Made by a program: the position numbers and the translations under genes | The notes under the pieces: generated by a model | The model's input: only the letters and a program-made list of their open reading frames with translations | Database searches by the model: none | Told to the model about the DNA's origin: nothing | Shown here: in pieces, positions 19,922-27,122 of the stretch | Position numbering within the stretch: position 1 is the first letter of the stretch | Layout: each line of letters starts with the position of its first letter | Assembly (NCBI RefSeq): GCF_002288385.1 | Contig: NZ_CP016783.1 | Location: 1 to 64,000, forward strand | Source: Candidatus Planktophila lacus | GTDB lineage: Bacteria; Actinomycetota; Actinomycetes; Nanopelagicales; Nanopelagicaceae | Direction: 5' to 3' | DNA: 64,000 nucleotides

Positions 19922-20578
19922 TTAACTTAAATGGCGTTTAGTGCGCCATTCGCGCAGAATTTCTAGCGCAACCGGCAAGACGCTTATTGCAATAATCAAA
20001 CCAACTATTGGAAGCAGATATTTATCAACGCTTCCCTCGATACGTTCGCCTAGAAAAAATCCCAAGCCAATTACCGATTGCGTCCAAATAACTGCGCCAA
20101 CTACGTTCCAGAGGAAGAATTTCTTTGCAGGCACTCCCACAATTCCGCACATCGGATTTATCAACGTTCTTACAAATGGAATAAAGCGCGCTAAAACCAA
20201 AGCCTTACCGGTGCCATATTTATTTAGCCATTTCTGCGTTGCTTGCACTTTCTTCTGATTAAAAATGCGACCATCGGGGCGATCAAAGAGCTTTACCCCG
20301 TATTTTGCGCCAATCCAGTAGCCGGTCTGTGATCCGATAATTGCAACAAGTGGAGCTGCAATTAATAACGAAATGATCTCAATTTGCACACCATCGAAGA
20401 CTTTTGCAGCCGCACCCGAAGCGCCGACACCTGCTAGAAATAAAAGTGAGTCTCCTGGGAAGAATAAACCGATCAATAAACCAGTTTCCATAAAAATTAT
20501 GGCGAGAATGCCTATTAGGCCAAGTGTTGAAATTATCGAATGCGCATCAAAGAGATTAACCGTTTGGGAAAAATGCAT
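19922..20578 (-). CDS. DedA family membrane protein
   Basis: This protein (218 residues from the ATG at 20578) is a DedA/SNARE-associated family membrane protein, thought to be a lipid flippase or transporter. Diagnostic features are the ETGLLIGLFFPGDSLLFLAG motif near the N-terminus, the glycine-rich GYWIGAKYG, and FARFIPFVRTLINPMCG-like motif (seen as LARFIPFVRTLINPMCGIVG). A longer frame extends into the divergent GH32 gene; the inner ATG is preferred because TATCCT lies exactly six bases before it and it fits the family. Substrate unknown. Confidence 0.9.
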   Translation of the reverse strand: MHFSQTVNLFDAHSIISTLGLIGILAIIFMETGLLIGLFFPGDSLLFLAGVGASGAAAKVFDGVQIEIISLLIAAPLVAIIGSQTGYWIGAKYGVKLFDRPDGRIFNQKKVQATQKWLNKYGTGKALVLARFIPFVRTLINPMCGIVGVPAKKFFLWNVVGAVIWTQSVIGLGFFLGERIEGSVDKYLLPIVGLIIAISVLPVALEILREWRTKRHLS

Positions 20579-20584
20579 ACCTAG

Positions 20585-20594
20585 AGGATAAGGT
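20585..20594. promoter_or_regulatory. overlapping divergent -10 elements for DedA and GH32 genes
   Basis: AGGATAAGGT contains TATCCT on the minus strand (20585-20590, six bases before the DedA ATG) and TAAGGT on the plus strand (20589-20594, seven bases before the GH32 ATG). The two hexamers share two bases, so polymerases cannot occupy both at once. Neither gene has an SD. Confidence 0.6.
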
Positions 20595-20601
20595 ACGCGC
20601 C

Positions 20602-21990
20602 ATGTCTTCGCACTTAAGCCCAGGGTTGCACTTCTCACCTGAGCGCAACTGGATGAACGACCCAAATGGGTTGATCTTCTACAAAGGTAAATACCACCTC
20701 TTCTTCCAACATAACCCTTTCGAAAATATTTGGGGCAATATGTCGTGGGGTCATGCAGTAAGCGAAGATTTGATTAAATGGAATGAGTTACCAGTTGCTA
20801 TTGCTTGCGATGATTCACACGCAATTTTTTCGGGTAGCGCGGTAGTTGATTACTTCAACACATCAGGCTTCGGCACTTTAGAAAACCCGGCCATGGTCGC
20901 TATCTACACCGCACATAAACATGACGATTCACATCAAGCGCAAGCCCTGGCGTATAGCCTCGACGAAGGTTTGACCTGGGTTAAATATGAAGGCAACCCC
21001 GTTCTTGATCTACAACTAAACCACTTCCGCGATCCAAAAGTGATGTGGGATAGAACAACAGAAGCTTGGTTAATGACCGTTGTTCTTCCCAAGGAAAGAA
21101 AAGTCTCTTTCTATTCATCAAAAGATCTAAAGAATTGGGCGTATTTAAGTGACTTTGGCCCAGTTGGCGCCACCGATGGCGATTGGGAATGCCCGGATCT
21201 ATTTCCTTTATTTGTAGACGGCGATGAAAGCAGAACCAAATGGGTTCTGCTAATTTCAATTAACCCAGGTGGTTTAACCGGTGGATCCGGAACACAATAT
21301 TTTATTGGTGACTGGAATGGAAAAGAATTCATTGCCGACGATGTAAAAACTAATTGGTTAGATTACGGCCGCGACAATTACGCCGGTGTCACATTTAACG
21401 ACGTACCAAACCAGCGCCGCGTCTTTATCGGCTGGATGAGCAACTGGGAATATGCACACAGCTTTCCAACATCACCATGGCGCGGTGCGATGACGCTTCC
21501 ACGCGAGCTAACACTAATAACCAAAGATGGAAAGATTTCACTCGCTGCAAAACCAGTTACAGAGCTAGAAAATTATCTTGGTGAGAAGTTAACGGCAGGA
21601 AACAAAGCGGAGCTCTTACAGATAATGGCAACTATTTCGACAAGCGAAGGTCTTTCAACAAAGTTTCGCGTAACCGCTGATGCCGGAAGCTATTTCGAGT
21701 TTGGGTACGACGCCAAAAGTAAATCTATTTTCGTTGATCGCAGTAACGCTTGGAATGAAATCCCCTCAACCCATATTCATAGCGCACGCCTAACCGGCGA
21801 TGAAAAAACTTTTGATATCTGCGCAATTGTTGGCAGCGCATCAGTTGAAATCTTCGCGGCAGGCGGAACTCTTGTAATAACGGATCTTTTATTTCTATCT
21901 GGGGTGAGCCGTAGCGTTTCCTTCGAGATCGCCGAAGGATGCCAGCCACCCCGTTCGATCGCCGTTCGGGCTATCGCGCCACGCCGTTAA
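20602..21990 (+). CDS. glycoside hydrolase family 32 (sucrose/fructan hydrolase)
   Basis: The 462-residue enzyme is a GH32 beta-fructofuranosidase. The catalytic nucleophile lies in WMNDPNG (residues 17-23), the transition-state Asp in FRDPKV (about 142) and the acid/base Glu in WECPDLF (about 196); a C-terminal beta-sandwich follows. No signal peptide is present, so it acts in the cytoplasm on imported sucrose or short fructans. The adjoining sugar ABC transporter and alpha-glucosidase support this. Because uptake is by ABC rather than PTS, free sucrose is a likelier substrate than sucrose-6-phosphate. Confidence 0.92.
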   Translation: MSSHLSPGLHFSPERNWMNDPNGLIFYKGKYHLFFQHNPFENIWGNMSWGHAVSEDLIKWNELPVAIACDDSHAIFSGSAVVDYFNTSGFGTLENPAMVAIYTAHKHDDSHQAQALAYSLDEGLTWVKYEGNPVLDLQLNHFRDPKVMWDRTTEAWLMTVVLPKERKVSFYSSKDLKNWAYLSDFGPVGATDGDWECPDLFPLFVDGDESRTKWVLLISINPGGLTGGSGTQYFIGDWNGKEFIADDVKTNWLDYGRDNYAGVTFNDVPNQRRVFIGWMSNWEYAHSFPTSPWRGAMTLPRELTLITKDGKISLAAKPVTELENYLGEKLTAGNKAELLQIMATISTSEGLSTKFRVTADAGSYFEFGYDAKSKSIFVDRSNAWNEIPSTHIHSARLTGDEKTFDICAIVGSASVEIFAAGGTLVITDLLFLSGVSRSVSFEIAEGCQPPRSIAVRAIAPRR

Positions 21991-22153
21991 AGCCCCGCAT
22001 AGCACTGCAAAAACCTGCAAAAAACCCTGAAAATGTCATTACATCGTTACGAGCAAAGCACCAATTGTCCGATTTTGGCTTGCGCGGCTCGTGTATTTTT
22101 CCCCTCGAATCAGCTGGTAACTCTCTGCCGGCTGCCCCTTTGAGAGGAAATAT
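21991..22153. promoter_or_regulatory. gap before sugar-binding protein gene
   Basis: The 163-base gap starts with A-rich sequence and contains a small palindrome ATGT-CATT-ACAT (22033-22044) that could be a regulator site. It ends with a good SD (GAGAGGA, about 22141-22147). I could not assign a convincing -35/-10 pair. The abundant message expected for a binding protein suggests a promoter here rather than readthrough from GH32. Confidence 0.35.
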
Positions 22154-23485
22154 ATGAAGAAGACAAAGCTCGGAGCGCTCCTTGCCGCTTCAGCAGTTGC
22201 TCTTTCACTTGTTTCAGTAGCGCCAACAGCGTCAGCTGCAACATGTTCAAAGAAGACAACTGTCACAATGCTCGGAACAATCAAGCCTGAAATTCAGGAT
22301 CAATTCCTTGCAGCAGTTGCTTCTTACAACAAGAGCCAAAACTGCTACACACTTAAGTCGATCCCTGGTGATCGCAACATCACATTCCTACAGAACGTAA
22401 CCCCAAAGTACGCTGCAAATGATGCACCAACAATCATGTACACACTTCAAGAGATTCCTGACATGGCTGACAAGGTCATGGACTGGAAGGGAACAAAGCT
22501 TGTAAAGCTAGTTTCACCAGGACTTCTTGAAGCTGCAAAGGTTGGCGGCAAGCAGGTTGGTGTTCCATCAACAGCTGAAGCTTTCGGTCTTCTTTACAAC
22601 AAGAAGGTAATCAAGGCTGCTGGTATTGATGTAACAAAGATCAAGACACGTGCAGATCTAGAAGCAGCATTTAAGAAGCTTCAGGCAGCTGGAAAGAAGC
22701 CACTTCACTTCTCAGCTATCTGGTGGTCACTTGGTGCACACTTCACAAACATCTTCCATGCAAACGCTGGCAAGACACACGAAGCACGTCTAGCAGTTCT
22801 AGATCAGCTTTCAGATGGAAAGAAGAACCTTTCAGCAGATCCAGCATTTAAGAACTGGCTTGCTACATACGATCTTCTAAAGAAGTACAACTCATCACCC
22901 GCTAACCTCACAGACACTGAATACGATGCTTCAATTGCAGCACTTGCAAGCGGAGATTTCGGATTCATGTTCCAAGGTAACTGGACTGAGCCAAACTTGA
23001 TGACTGCTGCAAAGGGCACCGATTTCGGAATCATGCCTCTTCCAACAGGCACAACTGCATCAACATACGGAAATGATTCAATTCCAGTTGGTGTACCTGG
23101 TTACTTCATGATCGATGCAAAGCAGTCAACAAAGGCTGAGCGCGATGGTGCAATTGACTTCCTTACATGGCTCTACACATCACCAACCGGACAGCGTTTC
23201 GTTGCTGATCCTGTAACTGATGGCGGAATGGGATTCATTCCTGTTTACAAGGGATTCAAGGTTCAGCCAGCTACAAGCATGGCTCGCGATATCGCGAAGT
23301 ATGTTGATGGCGGAAAGACACTTGAGTGGATCAACACCTACTACCCAGCTGGTCTCCAAGAGACAGTTGGAAAGGTATCTATGCAGCAGTACTTCACCGA
23401 CAAGATCAGCGCAGCTGACCTTGCTAAGGCGATCCAAGATGCATGGAAGGGCTCAACAAAGACTTGGCGTGGAGCAGCGAAGTAA
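22154..23485 (+). CDS. sugar ABC transporter substrate-binding protein
   Basis: This 443-residue protein is a family 1 (MalE-like) solute-binding protein for sugars. It begins with a Sec signal peptide ending in PTASAA (about residue 29), followed by the mature binding domains with typical segments (EAFGLLYNKKVIKAAGI, LASGDFGFMFQGNW, VPGYFMIDAKQS). A cysteine lies just after the signal region, but the preceding SAAT is a poor lipobox; with a second cysteine about 27 residues later it could instead form a disulfide. Two permease genes follow after a strong hairpin. Sucrose, maltose-type or trehalose-type sugars are likely ligands from the neighbours. Confidence 0.93.
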   Translation: MKKTKLGALLAASAVALSLVSVAPTASAATCSKKTTVTMLGTIKPEIQDQFLAAVASYNKSQNCYTLKSIPGDRNITFLQNVTPKYAANDAPTIMYTLQEIPDMADKVMDWKGTKLVKLVSPGLLEAAKVGGKQVGVPSTAEAFGLLYNKKVIKAAGIDVTKIKTRADLEAAFKKLQAAGKKPLHFSAIWWSLGAHFTNIFHANAGKTHEARLAVLDQLSDGKKNLSADPAFKNWLATYDLLKKYNSSPANLTDTEYDASIAALASGDFGFMFQGNWTEPNLMTAAKGTDFGIMPLPTGTTASTYGNDSIPVGVPGYFMIDAKQSTKAERDGAIDFLTWLYTSPTGQRFVADPVTDGGMGFIPVYKGFKVQPATSMARDIAKYVDGGKTLEWINTYYPAGLQETVGKVSMQQYFTDKISAADLAKAIQDAWKGSTKTWRGAAK

Positions 23486-23523
23486 TTTCGCACACCCATA
23501 TCTAAGTTAATAAAAAGTAAATA

Positions 23524-23563
23524 AAATCATCCTGAGGCGGGGCAACCCGCCTCAGGATGATTT
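23524..23563 (+). terminator. strong hairpin between binding-protein and permease genes
   Basis: A 15-bp GC-rich perfect stem (23527-23541 with 23546-23560) closed by a GCAA tetraloop is extended to 18 bp by A-T pairs and followed by TTTA. It lies 41 bases after the binding-protein stop and 31 bases before the first permease start. It can act as a leaky terminator or 3' stabiliser so that binding protein exceeds permease, as known in other sugar operons. Confidence 0.85.
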
Positions 23564-23594
23564 ACTTAAAGCGAGAAAGAATTAGGAGATCCAA

Positions 23595-24464
23595 GTGAAA
23601 TCAGCGAGATCCATGAAGCGATTCATGAAATTTGCTGGCGTTCCACTTGCCATCTTTTCTATTGTTCTCGTAGTCCCTTTTGTAAACGGTGTCTATTACA
23701 CCTTTACTGATTGGGATGGATTTGAAACAACAAAGTTAGTTGGATTTAGCAACTATAAAGAATCTTTTCAAGACCCAACATTTTGGTCGACTCTTCGATT
23801 TACCGCACTCTTTGTAATCGTCTCTTTAGTTTTAGTAAACGCCGTTGCATTTGGTCTCGCACTTATCGTGACCTCAAAACTACGCAGTGCAAACTTCCTG
23901 CGCACATTCTTCTTTGTACCAAACCTCGTCGGTGGCGTTGTCCTCGGCGTTATCTGGCAATTTATCTTTAACAGCGCAATTGTCGCCCTGGCAAATAAAT
24001 ACGATTGGGAGCTCTTTAAACAATCGTGGCTGCAAGATACAAATAAAGCATTTTGGGCGCTGATCATCGTTACAGTTTGGCAGTCATCTGGTTACATGAT
24101 GATCGTTTACATCACTGGACTTATCTCAATCGAAAACGATGTCCTTGAAGCATCGCAAATCGACGGCGCTTCACCTCTGCGCACTCTATTTACAATTAAA
24201 ATTCCTTTGATGGCTCAGGCATTCACTATCGCGCTCTTCTTGACGCTGCGCGGTGGCTTTATGGCCTACGACGTAAACGTCGCGCTCACCGGCGGCGGCC
24301 CATTCCGTACAACTGAATTGATTTCGCTTCACATCTTCCAAGACGCTTTCGCCAACGGAAACTTTGGCACTGGTCAATCAAAGGCGGTCGTAATGTTCTT
24401 GATCGTTGCCCTTGCAGCCTTAGTCCAAGTGACAGTCTCTAAGAGATACGAGGTTCAGCGATGA
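23595..24464 (+). CDS. sugar ABC transporter permease (MalF type)
   Basis: The 289-residue membrane protein has six predicted spans and the inner-membrane component loop GLISIENDVLEASQIDGASPLRTLFTIKIPLM, with the EAA motif that contacts the ATPase. It starts with a GTG after SD AGGAG. The stop overlaps the next permease by 4 bases. It imports the sugar delivered by the upstream binding protein. Confidence 0.94.
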   Translation: MKSARSMKRFMKFAGVPLAIFSIVLVVPFVNGVYYTFTDWDGFETTKLVGFSNYKESFQDPTFWSTLRFTALFVIVSLVLVNAVAFGLALIVTSKLRSANFLRTFFFVPNLVGGVVLGVIWQFIFNSAIVALANKYDWELFKQSWLQDTNKAFWALIIVTVWQSSGYMMIVYITGLISIENDVLEASQIDGASPLRTLFTIKIPLMAQAFTIALFLTLRGGFMAYDVNVALTGGGPFRTTELISLHIFQDAFANGNFGTGQSKAVVMFLIVALAALVQVTVSKRYEVQR

Positions 24465-25285
24465 GTACACGCGCTCGTTGGGGCAAGCGGGCCACATTCG
24501 CAGTTGGCTACACACTGGCTTTTGCCTATGTTTTCCCATTCTTCTTGGTCTTCGTAAACTCACTCAAGCTCAAATATGACATTTTGGCTAACCCGCTGGC
24601 GATCCCTCTTTCAATAACTTGGGAGAACTTCCAGCAGGCCTACACGAAGATGAACTTCTTCAGATCTCTAACGAATTCAATAATCATCACCGTCTTTAGC
24701 GTTTCACTACTAATTATCTTTTCATCGATGTTGGCTTATTACTTAGCGCGCACCAAAACAAAGCTAACTAAGTACATCTTCCTAGTACTTGTGGCATCAA
24801 TGATCGTGCCTTTCCAAGCGTTGATGATTCCATTTATGGCGCGCTTTGCTCAATTCGTATCTTGGAACAACCGTGGAGCACTGATCTTCTTCTACATCGG
24901 ATTTGGCGTTGCTCTATCTACATTCCTTTATCACGGCTTTATTTCAACGATCCCAACTGAGATCGATGAAGCAGCATCAATCGATGGCGCATCGGATATG
25001 GTCGCATTCTGGAAGATCATCTTCCCGATGATGCGTCCAATCACTGCAACCGTTGCAATTATCAATGCGCTCTGGATTTGGAACGACTTCTTGCTGCCGC
25101 GCTTGGTACTGACCAATGAAACGCAGACCTTGCCGCTTTCTACCTATCTCTTCTATGGCCAGTACTCTATTGAGTACGGACAAGCCATGGCCGGACTTGT
25201 TTTGGCTGTAATTCCAATTGTTATCTTCTACTTAGTTCTACAGAAGCAATTTATCTCTGGTATTTCGCAAGGCGCAGTTAAGTAA
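24461..25285 (+). CDS. sugar ABC transporter permease (MalG type)
   Basis: The second permease (274 residues) has six spans and the EAA-type loop STIPTEIDEAASIDGASDMVAFWKIIFPMM. It forms a heterodimer with the preceding permease. No ATP-binding gene follows; instead an alpha-glucosidase gene begins 26 bases downstream. A shared MsiK/UgpC-type ATPase elsewhere in the genome probably energises the transporter. Confidence 0.94.
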   Translation: MSTRARWGKRATFAVGYTLAFAYVFPFFLVFVNSLKLKYDILANPLAIPLSITWENFQQAYTKMNFFRSLTNSIIITVFSVSLLIIFSSMLAYYLARTKTKLTKYIFLVLVASMIVPFQALMIPFMARFAQFVSWNNRGALIFFYIGFGVALSTFLYHGFISTIPTEIDEAASIDGASDMVAFWKIIFPMMRPITATVAIINALWIWNDFLLPRLVLTNETQTLPLSTYLFYGQYSIEYGQAMAGLVLAVIPIVIFYLVLQKQFISGISQGAVK

Positions 25286-25311
25286 CCCTTAAATAAACAA
25301 GAAAGAGTCAA

Positions 25312-27006
25312 ATGTCTTTATCTAAAGATAAAAATTGGTGGCGTCAGGCTGTCATCTATCAGATCTACCCACGCTCTTTCAAAGATTCAAATGGCGATGG
25401 CCTTGGCGATATCAAAGGTATTACCTCAAAGATCGATTACCTATCTTCACTAAGTCTTGATGCAGTTTGGTTATCTCCATTCTTTCCGTCAGCGCTAGTT
25501 GATGGTGGATACGATGTTGATGATTATCGTGATGTTGATCCAAAACTCGGTTCACTTGCTGACTTTGATGAAATGCTTGCAAAATTACACGAGGCCGGAA
25601 TTCGTATCTTTGTGGATGTTGTTCCAAACCACTCATCTAATTTGCATGCTTGGTTTAAAGAAGCGATCGCCGCTGAACCTGGTTCTGCAGCGCGAAATCG
25701 CTACATTTTCCGCGATGGCAAGGGCGCAAATGGCGAACTTCCACCAACTGATTGGCCTTCACACTTTGCACCAAGTGCTTGGACCCACGAATCAAAAATG
25801 GGCGGCAAGCACAACCAGTGGTACTGCCACTTGTTCGCACCAGAGCAACCCGATTGGAACTGGGATAACCGCGAGATCGAAGAAGATTTCCTAAAGACAC
25901 TTAAGTTCTGGGCCGACCGTGGCGTAGATGGATTCCGTATCGATGTTGCGCACGCGATGAAGAAAGATCTATCGGAACCACTTAAGAGCCAACCACGTTT
26001 TGCGAGCCACAAAGAGCTTGATGCAGCAAAAGGTACAAACGTGTTATTCGATCGCAATGAAGTCCATGAGGTTTACAAAGAATGGCGCAAGCTATTTAAC
26101 CAATACGACCCACCACGTGTGGCAGTTGCAGAAGCAAATGTTTCGGCCGAAGCGCTCGTTAAATACGCGAGCACTGAAGAACTCGGCCAGAGCTTTAACT
26201 TCGAATTCTTGGATGCTGCATTTAACGCATACGAATTCAAAACCATTATCGATCGGGCACTTGGTTATGCCAAGAAAAATGGTTCATCAACCACTTGGTG
26301 TTTAAATAACCACGATCAGATGCGTCCAGCGACAAAGTTTGGTTTATTACCAACCGTCGATCGCATTCGTTGGCGCAACTCAAACGGAACATCAAGTCCA
26401 CTCGATGAAAAACTCGGAACCCAATCTGCAGTTGCCGCATCGATGTTGATCATGGCACTGCCTGGTTGCACATATATTTACCAAGGTGAAGAACTCGGAA
26501 TCCACGAAGTTATGGATATTCCTGAAGATCAGATTCAAGATCCGCAGTACCTGCGCAATCTAAAGGCAGATAAGGGTCGCGACGGATGCCGTGTGCCACT
26601 TCCTTGGACAAAAACTGGCTCATCATTTGGATTCGGTGATGGCGGTGCGCATCTGCCACAACCAAAGAACTTTGGCGACTACTCAATCGAAGTTGAAAGC
26701 GCTGATCCAAATTCACCACTTTCCATCTTCCGCAAAGCTTTGGCGCTTCGCAAGAACTTGATCACCGCAGAGGAGATCACCTGGCACGAAACCGGTGACA
26801 ACTCAGTTCTGCACTTCTCCCGCCCAAATGGTCTGCATTGCATCACCAACTTTGGCCGTAACCATTACAACTTCGACGGTATTGGCGAAGTCATCCACGC
26901 ATCTGGCCCGCTGGCCCAGGCTGGGGTTTACCTCGTCCATGGCGTTGAGACCACCGGCAACGATCTGCCTCCAGCCACCACCGTCTGGGTCCAAGCCAGC
27001 CTTTAA
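25312..27006 (+). CDS. GH13 alpha-glucosidase
   Basis: This 564-residue cytoplasmic enzyme belongs to the alpha-amylase family, alpha-glucosidase/oligo-1,6-glucosidase type. Conserved regions are VDVVPNHSS (region I), GFRIDVAHAM with the nucleophile Asp (about residue 211), VAVAEANV with the acid/base Glu (about 274), and NNHDQMR with the third Asp (about 334). No signal peptide is present. Following the sugar transporter, it probably hydrolyses imported alpha-glucosides such as maltose-type, isomaltose-type or sucrose-type sugars. The exact specificity cannot be read from sequence alone. The SD is weak (AAAGAG). Confidence 0.92.
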   Translation: MSLSKDKNWWRQAVIYQIYPRSFKDSNGDGLGDIKGITSKIDYLSSLSLDAVWLSPFFPSALVDGGYDVDDYRDVDPKLGSLADFDEMLAKLHEAGIRIFVDVVPNHSSNLHAWFKEAIAAEPGSAARNRYIFRDGKGANGELPPTDWPSHFAPSAWTHESKMGGKHNQWYCHLFAPEQPDWNWDNREIEEDFLKTLKFWADRGVDGFRIDVAHAMKKDLSEPLKSQPRFASHKELDAAKGTNVLFDRNEVHEVYKEWRKLFNQYDPPRVAVAEANVSAEALVKYASTEELGQSFNFEFLDAAFNAYEFKTIIDRALGYAKKNGSSTTWCLNNHDQMRPATKFGLLPTVDRIRWRNSNGTSSPLDEKLGTQSAVAASMLIMALPGCTYIYQGEELGIHEVMDIPEDQIQDPQYLRNLKADKGRDGCRVPLPWTKTGSSFGFGDGGAHLPQPKNFGDYSIEVESADPNSPLSIFRKALALRKNLITAEEITWHETGDNSVLHFSRPNGLHCITNFGRNHYNFDGIGEVIHASGPLAQAGVYLVHGVETTGNDLPPATTVWVQASL

Positions 27007-27071
27007 GCCAACGGGCCAACCCTCGCTTTTCGTCGTAATAGATATGTATATGTAGACTCACGCCCATCTTC

Positions 27072-27096
27072 GCGTCCTTACCCTCGAAAAGGACGC
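27072..27096 (+). promoter_or_regulatory. leader hairpin before the H+-pyrophosphatase gene
   Basis: GCGTCCTT (27072-27079) pairs with AAGGACGC (27089-27096) across a 9-base loop, 26 bases before the start codon. There is no T run, so it may be a 5' leader structure or the tail structure of the glucosidase message. Confidence 0.4.
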
Positions 27097-27122
27097 ACTG
27101 ACTCTCCAACGGAGGAGAACCA

